Below are positions 27,201 to 34,954 of a stretch of 64,000 nucleotides of DNA, one piece after another (position 1 is the stretch's first letter; every line of letters starts with the position of its first letter). The position numbers were made by a program, and so were the translations under genes. The notes beneath the pieces were generated by a model. It made no database searches. It saw nothing but the letters and a program-made list of their open reading frames with translations, and was not told where the DNA came from. Where the stretch lies: NCBI RefSeq assembly GCF_036670025.1, contig NZ_CP137640.1, forward strand, positions 1,460,001 to 1,524,000, read 5' to 3'. Source of the DNA: Bacillus_BD oryzisoli. Lineage in GTDB: Bacteria; Bacillota; Bacilli; Bacillales; Cytobacillaceae.

Positions 27201-27915
27201 GGTTGAAGGATTAACGAAGAATTTCGGCAAACTTGAAGTATTAAAAGGCATTTCAACTACCATTAAAGAGGGCGAAGTTGTTGCGATTATCGGTCCGTCT
27301 GGATCGGGTAAATCAACATTTCTTCGTTGTTTAAATTTACTTGAAGAACCTACTGGCGGTCATATTTTTATTGGTGGAGAAGATATAACCAATAAGAAAA
27401 CAAATATTATGAAGATTAGACAAAACGTTGGCATGGTGTTTCAGCATTTCCACTTATTTCCCCATAAAACTGTCATGGAGAATTTAACCTATGCGCCAAT
27501 GAAGGTAAAGCGGATATCAAAGCAGGAAGCGGAAAAAAAGGGTATGGCTTTATTAGAAAAGGTAGGGTTAGCCGAAAAAGCCAATGTTTATCCGAATCGT
27601 TTGTCAGGAGGCCAAAAACAACGGGTAGCCATCGCTCGTGCTTTAGCGATGGAGCCAGAAGTCATGTTGTTTGATGAGCCGACCTCTGCGCTTGACCCTG
27701 AAATGGTTAAAGAAGTATTGGATGTTATGAAGTCACTAGCTGAGTCAGGAATGACAATGGCTATTGTTACACATGAAATGGGATTTGCCAAAGAAGTAGC
27801 AGACCGTGTTCTCTTTTTAGAAGGCGGTGTCCTGGCAGAGGATGCAGCACCAGAAGAATTCTTTTCAAATCCAAAAAGTCAGCGGGCAAAGGATTTCCTT
27901 GATAAGATTCTATAA
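27193..27915 (+). CDS. artR: Amino-acid ABC transporter ATP-binding protein (ArtR-like)
   Basis: The 240-residue ATPase has Walker A GPSGSGKST near 34, Q-loop FQHFHLFPH near 86, signature LSGGQKQR near 137, Walker B VMLFDEPTSALD near 157, and H-loop THEM near 195. The GTG start overlaps artQ by eight bases, implying translational coupling; AAAGGAGAATG lies inside artQ. Confidence 0.93.
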   Translation: MIKVEGLTKNFGKLEVLKGISTTIKEGEVVAIIGPSGSGKSTFLRCLNLLEEPTGGHIFIGGEDITNKKTNIMKIRQNVGMVFQHFHLFPHKTVMENLTYAPMKVKRISKQEAEKKGMALLEKVGLAEKANVYPNRLSGGQKQRVAIARALAMEPEVMLFDEPTSALDPEMVKEVLDVMKSLAESGMTMAIVTHEMGFAKEVADRVLFLEGGVLAEDAAPEEFFSNPKSQRAKDFLDKIL

Positions 27916-28015
27916 TAATTATGGTAAAAGGTGGTCGAAAAGATCACCTTTTTTAATTATGGAGGAAATGATTCGTGGTAAACTGAAAGAAATATGTAAG
28001 AACAGGGAGTTGAAC

Positions 28016-28981
28016 ATGAAATTTCGTATTGGCTACCGAACGATAAAATCAGCTGTTGGTGCAACTGTATCCATCATGCTTGCCCAGTATTTAGGATTCC
28101 AAAATTTTGTTTCTGCCGGAATTATTACGATTCTATGTATTCAAATAACAAAGAAAAAATCCCTGCGGGCATCATGGGACCGGATTCTAGCATGTTTGAC
28201 AGCTATTATTTTTTCCATTATTTTTTTTGAAGCCATTTCCTACCATCCACTTGTGATTGGTTTGTTATTATTATTTTTTATTCCCACTGTTGTCATGCTG
28301 AAGGCAAGTGAAGGCATTGTCTCGAGTACGGTTATTATTTTGCATTTTTTCTCCCAAGGAGAGGTCTCCTTTGCTTTTGTCTTAAATGAATTAGCTATTA
28401 TTATAATTGGAATCGGCGTTGCTTTATTGGCAAATCTATACATGCCAAGCCTTGATTCTCAGGTCGAGGAAATTCAAAAGAAGATAGAGAATAATTTTAA
28501 AAGGATTTTCCTTGAAATCGCAAAATACTTGCGTGTGGGTGATAGTAATTGGGATGGGAAGGAAATTTCAGAAACCATTCATCTAATTGATGATGCCAAA
28601 ACGCTGTCATTTCGAGTACTGGAAAACCAATTTATACATAATGAAGAAGATGATTTATATTATATGTATTTTACAATTAGAGAAAAACAATTTGAAATCA
28701 TCGAAAGAGTGCTGCCGATTGTAACGTCAATTTCACACACTGTAGAGCAGGGGAAAATGATTGCAGATTTTATAGAGGAGCTGGCGGAGCATATCCATGC
28801 CGGCAATACCGCAGATATTTATTTAGATAAGCTTAATGAAATGCATAAGGTATTTGAAAATATGGAGCTTCCCAAAACAAGGAAAGAATTTGAGGTTCGG
28901 GCAGCACTTCTTCACTTTGTCAAAGAAATGGAGCAATACCTGCTTATTAAACGGAATTTTAGAGGTATAAAAAAACAATAG
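28016..28981 (+). CDS. yqjA: Aromatic-acid-exporter-like membrane protein YqjA
   Basis: The 321-residue protein has four to six membrane spans in the N-terminal ~140 residues (DUF939/ArAE N-terminal domain, starting RIGYRTIKSAVGA) and a soluble helical C-terminal half. The family resembles aromatic acid exporters, but no substrate is known. ATG 28016 follows CAGGGAG; the reading that begins inside artR is rejected. Same relative position as yqjA in B. subtilis. Confidence 0.85.
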   Translation: MKFRIGYRTIKSAVGATVSIMLAQYLGFQNFVSAGIITILCIQITKKKSLRASWDRILACLTAIIFSIIFFEAISYHPLVIGLLLLFFIPTVVMLKASEGIVSSTVIILHFFSQGEVSFAFVLNELAIIIIGIGVALLANLYMPSLDSQVEEIQKKIENNFKRIFLEIAKYLRVGDSNWDGKEISETIHLIDDAKTLSFRVLENQFIHNEEDDLYYMYFTIREKQFEIIERVLPIVTSISHTVEQGKMIADFIEELAEHIHAGNTADIYLDKLNEMHKVFENMELPKTRKEFEVRAALLHFVKEMEQYLLIKRNFRGIKKQ

Positions 28982-28998
28982 GATTATATCAGTAAAAT

Positions 28999-29036
28999 AA
29001 AGGGAATTGTCGAATGATGACAATTCCCTTTTCCTT
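28999..29036. terminator. Terminator between yqjA and prli42
   Basis: A 13-bp perfect stem AAAGGGAATTGTC/GACAATTCCCTTT with a 7-base loop. T runs exist on both sides, so it can serve the two convergent genes. Confidence 0.85.
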
Positions 29037-29038
29037 TA

Positions 29039-29140
29039 TTAAAAAAACATCGCTACCCCGGCAAGTAATGTTGATGCTAGCATGGCAAAGAGCATTAAAT
29101 AAACAAGTATCTTTTGTGTCTTTTTTCTTTTTTTGGACAA
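29039..29140 (-). CDS. prli42: Stressosome-associated miniprotein Prli42
   Basis: A 33-codon minus-strand frame beginning TTG at 29140, with GGAGGG eight bases ahead. The product starts MSKKRKKTQK, then has one hydrophobic helix (ILVYLMLFAML to VAMFF). Basic N-terminus, VYLML..AMLAST..G core and length match the Prli42 family of Firmicutes. In Listeria Prli42 anchors the stressosome protein RsbR to the membrane and is needed to sense oxidative stress. It ends three bases from the shared hairpin. Identification rests on pattern memory, not alignment. Confidence 0.78.
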   Translation of the reverse strand: MSKKRKKTQKILVYLMLFAMLASTLLAGVAMFF

Positions 29141-29268
29141 GGCATGATCCCTCCATCATTCTCTGTTTCATAGGTTATTATCCTACTTTATTTTACTAGG
29201 AAAAAAATTATTGGACAACTATGCAAAAAAAGAAGGATTTTGAAAAAAAGATATCGAATTTTAAGATT

Positions 29269-29327
29269 ATTGTAGTATTTTTTTATAATTGTAGTATATT
29301 TAAATTATTGTGTATATTCAATTATTG
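29269..29327 (+). repeat. Regularly spaced ATTG repeats upstream of mce
   Basis: ATTGTAGTAT begins at 29269 and 29288, and a relative ATTGTGTAT at 29307, giving an exact 19-bp period; a further ATTG follows at 29324. They cover the likely promoter of the mce-pccB unit and may be an operator array. The rest of the 28982-29342 gap holds prli42 and its terminator. Confidence 0.45.
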
Positions 29328-29342
29328 GGGATGGGGTAAAAA

Positions 29343-29762
29343 ATGATTAAAAAGGTAGATCACATTGGCATTGCTGTGAGCTCTATTGAAGAGGCATTAC
29401 CTTTGTATACGGAAGTGCTGAAATTAGAGCTGCTTGGCACGGAAGTAGTTGAGAATCAAAAGGTTAAGGTAGCATTCATTAAAGCTGGTAACGTCAAGCT
29501 TGAACTCTTAGAGCCTACCAGCGAAGAAAGTGCGATTGCTAAGTTTATTGCTAAACGTGGACAAGGAATCCATCATGTTGCACTAGGGGTTGAATCAATC
29601 GAAGAGAGAATTCAAGACATGCAAAAGAATGGTATCAAAATGATAGATGAAGAGCCTAGAATTGGTGCCGGTGGAGCGAGTGTTGCTTTCATGCATCCAA
29701 AGTCAACCGGAAGTGTTCTTTACGAATTATGTGAAAAGAAAGGAAGCCAACAACATGATTGA
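29343..29762 (+). CDS. mce: Methylmalonyl-CoA epimerase
   Basis: The 139-residue glyoxalase/VOC-fold enzyme converts (S)- to (R)-methylmalonyl-CoA. Metal ligands fit H7 in DHIGIAV, E near 50 (ELLEP), H in GIHHVALGV near 79 and the E of LYELCE near 129. It overlaps the carboxyltransferase gene by eight bases, the yqjC-yqjD arrangement of B. subtilis, and supplies the substrate for MutAB 6 kb upstream. Confidence 0.93.
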   Translation: MIKKVDHIGIAVSSIEEALPLYTEVLKLELLGTEVVENQKVKVAFIKAGNVKLELLEPTSEESAIAKFIAKRGQGIHHVALGVESIEERIQDMQKNGIKMIDEEPRIGAGGASVAFMHPKSTGSVLYELCEKKGSQQHD

Positions 29763-31305
29763 TATATATGATAAAATTCATGATTTATATGACCGTAAAC
29801 GGGAAGTAGAACTAGGCGGTGGTGATGAGCGGATTGAAAAGCAGCACGAAAAGGGAAAATTAACCGCTCGTGAACGTATCGATCTTTTAGTCGATCCAGG
29901 TACATTTGTTGAATTTAATCCATTTATTGAGCATAATTGTAACGATTTTGGACTTGATCAGCAAAAAAGTCCTGGTGATGGTGTTGTAACAGGCTATGGA
30001 AAGGTTAACGGGCGCCCCATTTATTTGTTTGCCCAAGATTTCACCGTTTTTGGCGGTGCACTAGGGGAAATGCATGCGAAAAAAATTGCTACTGTTATGG
30101 ACTTAGCTGTAAAAAATGGTGCCCCTTTTGTTGGTTTGAATGATTCGGGCGGCGCAAGAATCCAAGAAGGTGTTGTTTCGCTTGATGGTTATGGGCAAAT
30201 CTTTTATCGGAATTCGATTTACTCAGGAGTCATCCCGCAAATATCTGTTATTATGGGGCCATGTGCAGGCGGTGCTGTTTATTCTCCGGCAATTACGGAT
30301 TTTGTTTTCATGGTTGAAAAGACAAGCCAAATGTTTATTACAGGTCCAAAGGTAATTGAGACGGTTACAGGTGAAAAAATTTCGTCAGAAAATCTCGGGG
30401 GAGCAAAGGTCCATAACTCGATAAGCGGTAACGCTCATTTCCGCGGCGAATCTGAAGAAGTTGTCATTGAACAGGTTCGCAGACTGTTAAGCTACTTGCC
30501 GCAAAATAATGAAGAAAAACCACCTGTACTTCAGTATGATGAAGAGGATGATTATCGTCCAGATTTAACAGATGCTATTCCATTCGATACCCTTCGTCCA
30601 TATGATGTCAGAAAGGTAATTGAACAGGTCGTGGATGACAATTCATTTATGGAAGTCCAACAGGATTTTGCGAAAAATATTGTGATAGGTCTTGCACGTA
30701 TTAAAGGGGAATCTGTCGGACTTGTATGTAATCAGCCTAAATTTATGGCAGGCGGACTTGACATCGACTCATCTGATAAAGCAGCCAGATTTATACGTTT
30801 TTGCGATTCCTTTAATATTCCGATTATTACGTTTGAAGACGTGACTGGATTTTTCCCTGGTATTAAACAGGAGCATGGCGGAATTATTCGTCATGGTGCT
30901 AAAATCCTCTATGCTTATTCAGAGGCAACGGTTCCAAAGTTAACGGTTATTTTGCGAAAAGCATATGGCGGTGCCTATGTAGCTTTAAATAGTAAATCAA
31001 TTGGCGCCGATCTTGTTTATGCTTGGCCTAATGCTGAAATTGCTGTTATGGGACCACAAGGTGCTGCTAATATCATATTTGCAAAAGAAATTAGTCAAAG
31101 TCCAAATCCAGAAGAAACACGTGCCCAAAAAATTGAAGAATACCGTCAAAAGTTTGCAAATCCATATGTTGCAGCAAGTAAAGGGATGGTTGATGATGTC
31201 ATTGACCCGCGTGAAACAAGGATTAAGATTGTCCAGGCTCTAGAAATGCTTAAAAATAAAAAGGAATCACGACCAAATAAAAAGCATGGAAATATTCCAC
31301 TATAA
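29755..31305 (+). CDS. pccB: Acyl-CoA (propionyl-CoA) carboxylase, carboxyltransferase subunit
   Basis: The 516-residue crotonase-fold enzyme has the CoA-binding GGGDERIEKQHEKGKLTARERI block at the N-terminus (only part cited), LNDSGGARIQEGV near 125, GPCAGGAVYSPA near 165, and the C-terminal carboxybiotin half with KAYGGAYVALNSK near 405. It could be propionyl-CoA carboxylase beta or methylmalonyl-CoA decarboxylase alpha. Its place after epimerase favours the former. No biotin carboxylase or carrier is encoded nearby. ATG 29755 overlaps the mce stop. Confidence 0.9.
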   Translation: MIDIYDKIHDLYDRKREVELGGGDERIEKQHEKGKLTARERIDLLVDPGTFVEFNPFIEHNCNDFGLDQQKSPGDGVVTGYGKVNGRPIYLFAQDFTVFGGALGEMHAKKIATVMDLAVKNGAPFVGLNDSGGARIQEGVVSLDGYGQIFYRNSIYSGVIPQISVIMGPCAGGAVYSPAITDFVFMVEKTSQMFITGPKVIETVTGEKISSENLGGAKVHNSISGNAHFRGESEEVVIEQVRRLLSYLPQNNEEKPPVLQYDEEDDYRPDLTDAIPFDTLRPYDVRKVIEQVVDDNSFMEVQQDFAKNIVIGLARIKGESVGLVCNQPKFMAGGLDIDSSDKAARFIRFCDSFNIPIITFEDVTGFFPGIKQEHGGIIRHGAKILYAYSEATVPKLTVILRKAYGGAYVALNSKSIGADLVYAWPNAEIAVMGPQGAANIIFAKEISQSPNPEETRAQKIEEYRQKFANPYVAASKGMVDDVIDPRETRIKIVQALEMLKNKKESRPNKKHGNIPL

Positions 31306-31325
31306 AAACAAACTATATTTTTTGC

Positions 31326-31354
31326 AAAAGATCGGTGTTATAACCGATCTTTTT
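31326..31354 (+). terminator. mce-pccB terminator
   Basis: AAAAGATCGGT/ACCGATCTTTT stem with a short loop and Ts. Confidence 0.88.
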
Positions 31355-31436
31355 GTGTATCAACTCTATTATTATATCATTAAATATAAATTTATTGCAT
31401 GTATAAGTCAGAAATAAACGATGAGTATCCATCTAT

Positions 31437-31465
31437 TTGATGGCAAATAATCATAGATGTATACT
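31437..31465 (+). promoter_or_regulatory. Candidate sigma-A promoter of the yqjE gene
   Basis: TTGATG, 17-base spacer, TATACT, about 33 bp before the gene start. Confidence 0.6.
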
Positions 31466-31497
31466 ATTAAGAGCAAATAGAAGATTTGGAGGTAATC

Positions 31498-32625
31498 ATG
31501 CAGATGATTAATCAAGAGCGTTTATTAAATGAATTTCTAGAACTGGTTCAAATTGACTCTGAAACCAAGTATGAAACAGAGATTGCAAAAGTATTAAAAC
31601 AAAAGTTCAGCGATTTAGGCGTTGATGTATTTGAGGATGATACGACAGCAGTGACCGGACACGGTGCAGGCAATCTTATTTGTACTCTGCCGGGGACAAA
31701 AGATGGAGTAGACCCGATTTATTTTACCTGCCACATGGATACAGTTGTACCTGCAAAAGGGGTAAAGCCTTCTATTAAGGATGGCTATGTCATAACTGAT
31801 GGAACAACCATTCTTGGTGCAGACGATAAAACGGGTATATCCGTTATGCTTGAAACCGTTAGAGTACTAAAAGAACAAAATATTCCTCATGGTGATATTC
31901 AGTTCATTATTACGGTTGGTGAGGAATCTGGTCTTGTTGGTGCTAAAGCACTTGATCGCTCATTGGTAAAAGCAAAATATGGTTATGCCCTTGATAGTGA
32001 TGGAAAAGTCGGAAATATTATTGTGGCAGCACCTACACAAGCACATATTAAAGCAACAATTCTTGGTAAAACTGCCCATGCCGGGGTTGCACCTGAAAAA
32101 GGAGTTTCAGCGATTACCATTGCAGCAAAGGCGATTTCAAGAATGCCTTTAGGCCGTATAGATGAAGAGACAACAGCAAATATCGGGCGCTTTGCCGGCG
32201 GACAGCAAACCAATATTGTCTGTGATCATGTTGATATTTTAGCGGAAGCCCGTTCATTAATCCCTGAAAAAATGGAAGCCCAGGTGCAAAAAATGAAGGA
32301 TGCATTTGAAAGTGCCGCAAATGAGATGGGTGGCAAGGCGGAGATAGAAGTACAGGTTATGTACCCTGGCTTTAAATTTTCAGATGGGGATCATGTAGTG
32401 GAGGTAGCAAAAAAAGCAGCTGCTAAAATCGGACGCAGCTGTGAGTTATTACATAGCGGAGGCGGAAGTGATGCAAACGTAATTGCCGGCTTTGGCATTC
32501 CAACGGTCAACCTAGCTGTAGGATATGAAGAAATTCATACAACTAATGAGCGTATGCCTATTGAAGAACTTTATAAATTAGCAGAAATGACTATTTCGAT
32601 TATTGATGAGGTAACCGGGCAGTAA
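31498..32625 (+). CDS. yqjE: M20-family metallopeptidase (YqjE, PepT-like)
   Basis: The 375-residue di-zinc hydrolase has the first metal site in CHMDTVVPAKG (H near 79), D in LGADDKTG near 108, the catalytic Glu and metal Glu pair in GEESGLVGA near 143, and a late His in EEIHTTNE near 350. Family members are tripeptidase-T-like or amidohydrolases; the substrate here is unknown. ATG 31498 follows TTTGGAGG. It keeps the yqjE position after yqjD. Confidence 0.88.
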   Translation: MQMINQERLLNEFLELVQIDSETKYETEIAKVLKQKFSDLGVDVFEDDTTAVTGHGAGNLICTLPGTKDGVDPIYFTCHMDTVVPAKGVKPSIKDGYVITDGTTILGADDKTGISVMLETVRVLKEQNIPHGDIQFIITVGEESGLVGAKALDRSLVKAKYGYALDSDGKVGNIIVAAPTQAHIKATILGKTAHAGVAPEKGVSAITIAAKAISRMPLGRIDEETTANIGRFAGGQQTNIVCDHVDILAEARSLIPEKMEAQVQKMKDAFESAANEMGGKAEIEVQVMYPGFKFSDGDHVVEVAKKAAAKIGRSCELLHSGGGSDANVIAGFGIPTVNLAVGYEEIHTTNERMPIEELYKLAEMTISIIDEVTGQ

Positions 32626-32765
32626 AATAAAACTAGCTGCTCATGCTTTAATTCGATAAGTGTCATAAAACTTTCATAAATTTCACTAGTTCTTCAATAT
32701 GGAACAAGAGCGGATTCGTTATGATAGGTGTAGTTATCTATTTGTTTACGGAAAGGGATGCTAGT

Positions 32766-33434
32766 ATGCCAAAATTACTTTACATTACTGCTAATCCAAA
32801 AAAAGACGTTAGTCAATCAAAGGGAGCACAAATTGGTGAGGTATTTTTAGAAACCTTTCAAAAGGAACGCCCTGATGTTGAAATTGAAAGAATGCATTTG
32901 TATGACATGAACATTACAAGAATCGATACAGATTTATTATATGCACGTGCGAAAACGTCATTTATGGGTAATACGGTTGATCAGTTGACAGAGGATGAAA
33001 GAGAAAAGTTTAAAAGGATGCATGCTCTTGCCGATCGTTTTATTGCTGCTGATTATTATGTTTTTGTGACACCGATTTGGAATTTAGGTGCACCTGGGAT
33101 TTTAAAGGATTTCATGGATAATATGTTCTTAAATAAAAAAACGTTCATTACTACGGAGGAGGGTCCAAAAGGGTTATTAACCGGAAGAAAAGCGATACAC
33201 ATCCAGACCCGCGGCGGTCTTTATTCAACAGGACCGATGGTAGAGTTTGAAATGGGAGATCAATATGTTCGAAAAGCTCTTGCCTTCCTAGGTATTGATG
33301 TAATGGATACGATTGTCGCAGAGGGCTTAGATCATTTTCCAAAGCAGATTCCTGAAATCATGGAAAAGGCGAAGCAACAAGCAAGAGAAGCTGCCAAAGA
33401 AATGGCTGGCAGTACCGTTTCAGCGTCGTCATAA
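32766..33434 (+). CDS. azoR: FMN-dependent NADH azoreductase/quinone reductase
   Basis: The 222-residue flavodoxin-like protein of the AzoR family has TANPK with phosphate-binding Ser residues early, TPIWNLGAPGILKDFMDN near 100 for flavin and quinone contacts, and TRGGLYS near 155. It reduces quinones and azo compounds by two electrons. AAAGGGATG stands before ATG 32766. No operon partner. Confidence 0.88.
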   Translation: MPKLLYITANPKKDVSQSKGAQIGEVFLETFQKERPDVEIERMHLYDMNITRIDTDLLYARAKTSFMGNTVDQLTEDEREKFKRMHALADRFIAADYYVFVTPIWNLGAPGILKDFMDNMFLNKKTFITTEEGPKGLLTGRKAIHIQTRGGLYSTGPMVEFEMGDQYVRKALAFLGIDVMDTIVAEGLDHFPKQIPEIMEKAKQQAREAAKEMAGSTVSASS

Positions 33435-33441
33435 CAAGTAG

Positions 33442-33476
33442 AAGGCCTGCAGTGCTGTGGGTCTTTTGCCTTTTTT
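33442..33476 (+). terminator. azoR terminator
   Basis: AAGGCCTGCAG/CTGTGGGTCTT pairs along its length with some G-U pairs and a 2-base loop, followed a few bases later by six Ts. Confidence 0.65.
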
Positions 33477-33512
33477 CATGCTAAAATAAGAGAAAAAAAT
33501 CTTATCATTCAT

Positions 33513-33533
33513 CTCCGGGGTCTATTCCCGGAG
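33513..33533 (+). other. Hairpin just upstream of the dinB ribosome site
   Basis: CTCCGGG/CCCGGAG, loop of seven, ends eight bases before GAGGT. There is no T tract. It could affect dinB mRNA stability or translation. Confidence 0.35.
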
Positions 33534-33556
33534 CTTATCTGAGGTTGTAGTGGCAT

Positions 33557-34825
33557 ATGAAAGAAATGTATCCGAAAAAGGGAAGAGTTATTTTACATGT
33601 TGATATGAATAGCTTCTATGCATCTGTTGAGATGGCCTTTGATCCTTCATTAAAGGGGAAGCCGCTCGCAATCGCGGGGAATCCTAAAGAACGAAGAGGG
33701 ATCATCGTTACGTGCAGCTACGAAGCGAGGAAATATGGTGTAAAAACAACGATGCCGATTTGGGAAGCAAAAAAGCTTTGTCCACAGTTGATTGTGATGA
33801 GTCCTAATTTTGAACGGTACCGAGCTGCTTCCCATGGAATGTTTGATATATTACATGAATATTCAGAGCTTGTTGAGCCTGTTTCAATTGACGAGGGCTA
33901 TGTTGATATCACAGATAGTTATGAATTAGGGTCGCCTTTAGAAATAGCGGAAAGAATTCAGAAGCAAATTCTTTCGCAGCTGGATCTACCATGCAGCATC
34001 GGTGTTGCTCCTAATCGTTTCCTTGCAAAAATGGCTTCCGATATGAAAAAACCACTGGGGATTACGGTATTACGGAAACGGGATGTGGAAAAAGTGCTAT
34101 GGCCGCTTCCTGTTGTTGAAATGCATGGAGTCGGGAAGAAAACAGCTGAAAAACTAAATACAATCGATGTTTTTACAATAAAAGATTTGGCAATGGCAAA
34201 TGATATTCAACTGAAGGCACTCTTAGGAATCAATGGTCTCCGTTTAAAGGAAAGGGCCAACGGAATTGATGACAGACCTATTGACCCTGAAGCAGCAAAT
34301 GAATTTAAAAGTGTCGGGAATTCGACTACTTTGCCTAGTGATATTGCGAATCAGCACCAGCTCCTTTTGGTCTTGGAAAGTCTAGCGGAAAAAGTGGCAG
34401 CCCGGATGAAGCGCAAAAAAGTTATGGCTGCTTCTATCGGTATTACAATCCGCTATAAGGATCGAAAGACGATTACGAGAAGTAAAAAACTGTTAAACCC
34501 TGTCAGCCAAAAAGAAGAGATCTATGCAGAAAGCAAGCAGCTCTTTTTAAAAAATTGGAATGGAGATTCTATCCGCCTTCTTGGTGTAACCGGCGCTGAT
34601 TTAATTGAAAAAGAGCAAGCCGTAAAGCAGCTCGATTTTTTTTCTTATGAGAGGGAGGCCAAAAAGGAGCCTTTACTGGAAACCGTTGAAAGGCTGCGGC
34701 TTAAATACGGTAAAGGAATTATTGATCGTGCAGTTGAAAAGGCTCCTATAAAGGACAGTAAGGAAAATATTACTTCGGAAACGAGCTTTAGTAAGGATTT
34801 CCTCGATTTCTTTTCTGACGAATAA
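33557..34825 (+). CDS. dinB: DNA polymerase IV (DinB/YqjH, Y family)
   Basis: A translesion polymerase of 422 residues. Catalytic acids lie in HVDMNSFYASVE near 17 and SIDEGYVD near 115, followed by the HhH thumb (MHGVGKKTAEKL near 192) and the little finger. A clamp-binding motif QLDFF near 358 ties it to DnaN. No LexA box is visible upstream, unlike the second Y-family gene at 51350. Position equals B. subtilis yqjH. Confidence 0.94.
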   Translation: MKEMYPKKGRVILHVDMNSFYASVEMAFDPSLKGKPLAIAGNPKERRGIIVTCSYEARKYGVKTTMPIWEAKKLCPQLIVMSPNFERYRAASHGMFDILHEYSELVEPVSIDEGYVDITDSYELGSPLEIAERIQKQILSQLDLPCSIGVAPNRFLAKMASDMKKPLGITVLRKRDVEKVLWPLPVVEMHGVGKKTAEKLNTIDVFTIKDLAMANDIQLKALLGINGLRLKERANGIDDRPIDPEAANEFKSVGNSTTLPSDIANQHQLLLVLESLAEKVAARMKRKKVMAASIGITIRYKDRKTITRSKKLLNPVSQKEEIYAESKQLFLKNWNGDSIRLLGVTGADLIEKEQAVKQLDFFSYEREAKKEPLLETVERLRLKYGKGIIDRAVEKAPIKDSKENITSETSFSKDFLDFFSDE

Positions 34826-34848
34826 TGAATGACTAATTCTCTAGAAAA

Positions 34849-34875
34849 TTGACACACTAAAAGTAGATGTAATAT
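34849..34875 (+). promoter_or_regulatory. Candidate sigma-A promoter of gndA
   Basis: TTGACA and TAATAT with a slightly short 15-base spacer, 80 bp before the start. Confidence 0.4.
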
Positions 34876-34954
34876 TTGCAAAAGAATGCGGATATTGCTA
34901 AAGTAAAATGGTCTTTTTTAAGGATGCATTTTTTGGTAGAAGGGATGTAAAAAG

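Noticed and set aside
27827..28015. 63-codon upstream extension of yqjA into artR
   Set aside because: It is another reading of the artR 3' end; CAGGGAG and the family N-terminus place the start at 28016.
28989..29171. 60-codon minus-strand frame overlapping prli42
   Set aside because: It overlaps prli42 in a different frame. The 33-codon TTG frame has the better ribosome spacing and a recognisable product.
33513..33533. LexA or terminator function for the hairpin upstream of dinB
   Set aside because: It has no GAAC-N4-GTTC core and no T tract, so it is reported only as a hairpin.
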